Positions 39,383-40,354 of a DNA stretch of 40,354 bases are shown here, one piece after another. Source of the stretch: Armatimonadota bacterium. GTDB lineage: Bacteria; Armatimonadota; Fimbriimonadia; Fimbriimonadales; Fimbriimonadaceae. Each line of letters begins with the position of its first letter. Within the stretch, counting starts at the first letter, position 1. The stretch is taken from NCBI GenBank assembly GCA_025360125.1, contig JANYCU010000015.1, forward strand, positions 1-40,354, in the 5' to 3' direction. A model generated the notes under the pieces. The model was given only the letters and a program-made list of their open reading frames with translations. It ran no database searches and was not told the DNA's origin. A program made the translations under genes and the position numbers.

Positions 39383-40193
39383 GCTCTCCGTGACTCTTAT
39401 CGACGTTGGTCACGGCGACTGCATATTTATCGAAACCGAAGACTCTTCAAAGGACTTGCATTTTGCCCTAATCGACTGCCCCGATTCTCGATTTCAACGC
39501 CCAGGCTTTCTGTATGTTAAACGTCGAGTTGAGCGACTGTATCCCGACAAAAAGAAACGTCCCCACCCTATCTTTGAGTTCGTCATGATGACCCATTCAC
39601 ATAAGGACCACTGTTTAGGGTTGTCGAGAATCATAAAGGAATTTGGATGCAAAGCCTTTCTCCATGGGCGAATGACAAGTGGGGCGTCATCGACCCATGT
39701 TCTAAGCTATGTAAAGAGAACGATGGCCTCTTCCACGTTTCTCGTGGATTCTACAACTCCGTTTCCAGTGCCGTCACTCGGTGTGGCCAACTTGACAGTC
39801 CTCTACCCCGACAGTTCTCCAGCCTCGATTAGTGAAAATGACAATTCGGTCGTACTTGCAATAGAACAGGATGGAATTTCCGTCCTTCTGACAGGAGATA
39901 TTGAGAATGGTTGTTGGAGCGCAATCACCGTGCCTTCAGGAACAGAAGCAATCAAAGCCCCACACCATGGTGCATCAAACGCCACGATTTCCTCTCCGGG
40001 AATATCCCCTTGGGTTCCTTTGCTTACAAACGCCAAAGTAGGAATTTCCTGCCATTCAGTACCGCACGGACATCCCGACCCGGCATCCGTTGCGCTCATC
40101 GAACTGAGCCACACGGTTTACCGAACTGACCTGCACGGAGACGTTTCGTTTTGCATCGAAAATGGCGCTTTCACAGTTAAGTGCTGGCAATAG
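39375..40193 (+). CDS. Metallo-beta-lactamase-fold hydrolase beside the attachment site
   Basis: 272 residues from the ATG at 39375, with AGGTGA five bases upstream; a GTG at 39366 would add three. It is a ComEC/Rec2-like MBL domain without membrane parts: LSVTLIDVGHGDCIFIE, then MMTHSHKDHCLG at 71-81 (H74, H76, D78, H79, the full HxHxDH), ISVLLTGDIENG and IKAPHHGASN. Unlike the two MBL proteins at 20059 and 22024, the second histidine is kept. It is coupled to the 150-residue gene. Its stop lies two bases before an integrase arm site, so it marks the right edge of the cargo. Confidence 0.8.
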   Translation: MAKLSVTLIDVGHGDCIFIETEDSSKDLHFALIDCPDSRFQRPGFLYVKRRVERLYPDKKKRPHPIFEFVMMTHSHKDHCLGLSRIIKEFGCKAFLHGRMTSGASSTHVLSYVKRTMASSTFLVDSTTPFPVPSLGVANLTVLYPDSSPASISENDNSVVLAIEQDGISVLLTGDIENGCWSAITVPSGTEAIKAPHHGASNATISSPGISPWVPLLTNAKVGISCHSVPHGHPDPASVALIELSHTVYRTDLHGDVSFCIENGAFTVKCWQ

Positions 40194-40195
40194 CT

Positions 40196-40216
40196 GTCTC
40201 TACTTTTGTCTCTATT
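40196..40216 (+). promoter_or_regulatory. Two integrase arm-type sites on the far side of attP
   Basis: GTCTCTACT at 40196-40204 and GTCTCTATT at 40208-40216 repeat with a 12-base period, the same spacing as the pair at 182-202 on the integrase side. In the circle they lie to the left of the tRNA core. They are part of the attachment site rather than of the MBL gene that ends at 40193. Confidence 0.6.
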
Positions 40217-40354
40217 AGCCAATAGAAAAGTAGAGACGTTGGTAGACTTCCTGGGAATCTTGTCAAGGGGTTTGAGCACTTTTTTCTCTCGTTTACACCG
40301 AGAGGGTTGGGGGTTCGAGCCCCTCATCGCCCACCACTATTTTAGGTTCAAAAT
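40214..40354. repeat. Terminal direct repeat, right copy (circular junction)
   Basis: Exact copy of bases 1-141, reaching the last base of the window. It contains the second printing of the tRNA-Val 3' half (40287-40336) and of the inverted arm site (40229-40237). In the closed circle only one copy would exist. Confidence 0.9.

Noticed and set aside
1-40354. Prophage or phage-plasmid
   Set aside because: No terminase, portal, capsid, tail or lysis genes can be read anywhere; the integrase and RepO-like protein alone do not make a phage.
1-40354. CRISPR array
   Set aside because: No regularly spaced repeats of 23-40 bases were seen; the only regular short repeats are the attachment-site 9-mers, the origin repeats and codon-level repetition in the RHS gene.

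Overview
The window reads as one complete circular mobile element of about 40.2 kb. Its first 141 bases are repeated exactly as its last 141 bases and no host DNA lies outside the repeat, which is how a circular molecule looks when a linear contig is cut at an arbitrary point. Inside the repeat is the 3' half of a tRNA-Val gene (anticodon UAC, with encoded CCA). It sits beside a tyrosine integrase gene and is flanked by 9-base repeats that look like integrase arm sites. The simplest reading is an excised integrative element (ICE/IME-like, with a plasmid-type replicon) that inserts into tRNA-Val. The host is bacterial, because Shine-Dalgarno sites, lipoproteins and Rho-independent terminators are present. 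The phylum cannot be fixed from this sequence; Armatimonadota (Fimbriimonadia-like) is only a weak impression.

Layout. 1-4335: attP, integrase, a HEPN-like gene, an excisionase-like HTH gene, two small unknown genes and an ArdC-type antirestriction gene. 4604-7406: a three-gene operon for a four-span membrane protein, an exported CxxC-motif protein and a small membrane protein. 7580-15081: a helical-repeat gene and a tightly overlapped seven-gene operon: amino-acid-type ABC importer (lipoprotein, permease, ATPase), haem-oxygenase-like di-iron protein, soluble histidine kinase with a cysteine-rich insert, and two related receiver proteins, one with a predicted winged helix. 15359-17646: an AAA ATPase + DUF4435/TOPRIM pair that looks like the PARIS anti-phage system. 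17795-23010: a fused E2-E1-JAB protein with two metallo-beta-lactamase (MBL) proteins and a membrane protein, a prokaryotic ubiquitin-like conjugation locus with no visible modifier gene. 23111-24842: a large serine recombinase and a small upstream ORF.

24956-26646: replication block, with an HTH gene, an Mrr-like gene, two Rep-like genes overlapping in different frames, and an origin candidate with two perfect DnaA boxes. 26684-29066: a lipoprotein, an XRE regulator with a palindromic operator, and an HTH-TPR regulator. 29095-32072: transfer block with a VirD4/HerA-like ATPase, a replication-relaxation protein, a zinc-ribbon membrane protein and a small unknown. 32124-36326: RHS/YD-repeat toxin with a zincin-like C-terminus and a lipoprotein gene after it. 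36560-37162: a DprA-like gene. 37504-40193: an exported unknown, a second unknown and a third MBL protein, ending against the attachment site.

How it fits together: integrase, xis-like protein, Rep/ori and the ATPase/relaxation pair maintain and move the element; ArdC would protect it on entry; PARIS, the ubiquitin-like locus, the HEPN protein and the RHS toxin are probable defence or conflict cargo. The ABC/di-iron/two-component operon is the least familiar part and the best candidate for an undescribed system. Domain assignments come from motifs read by eye; no database search was run.
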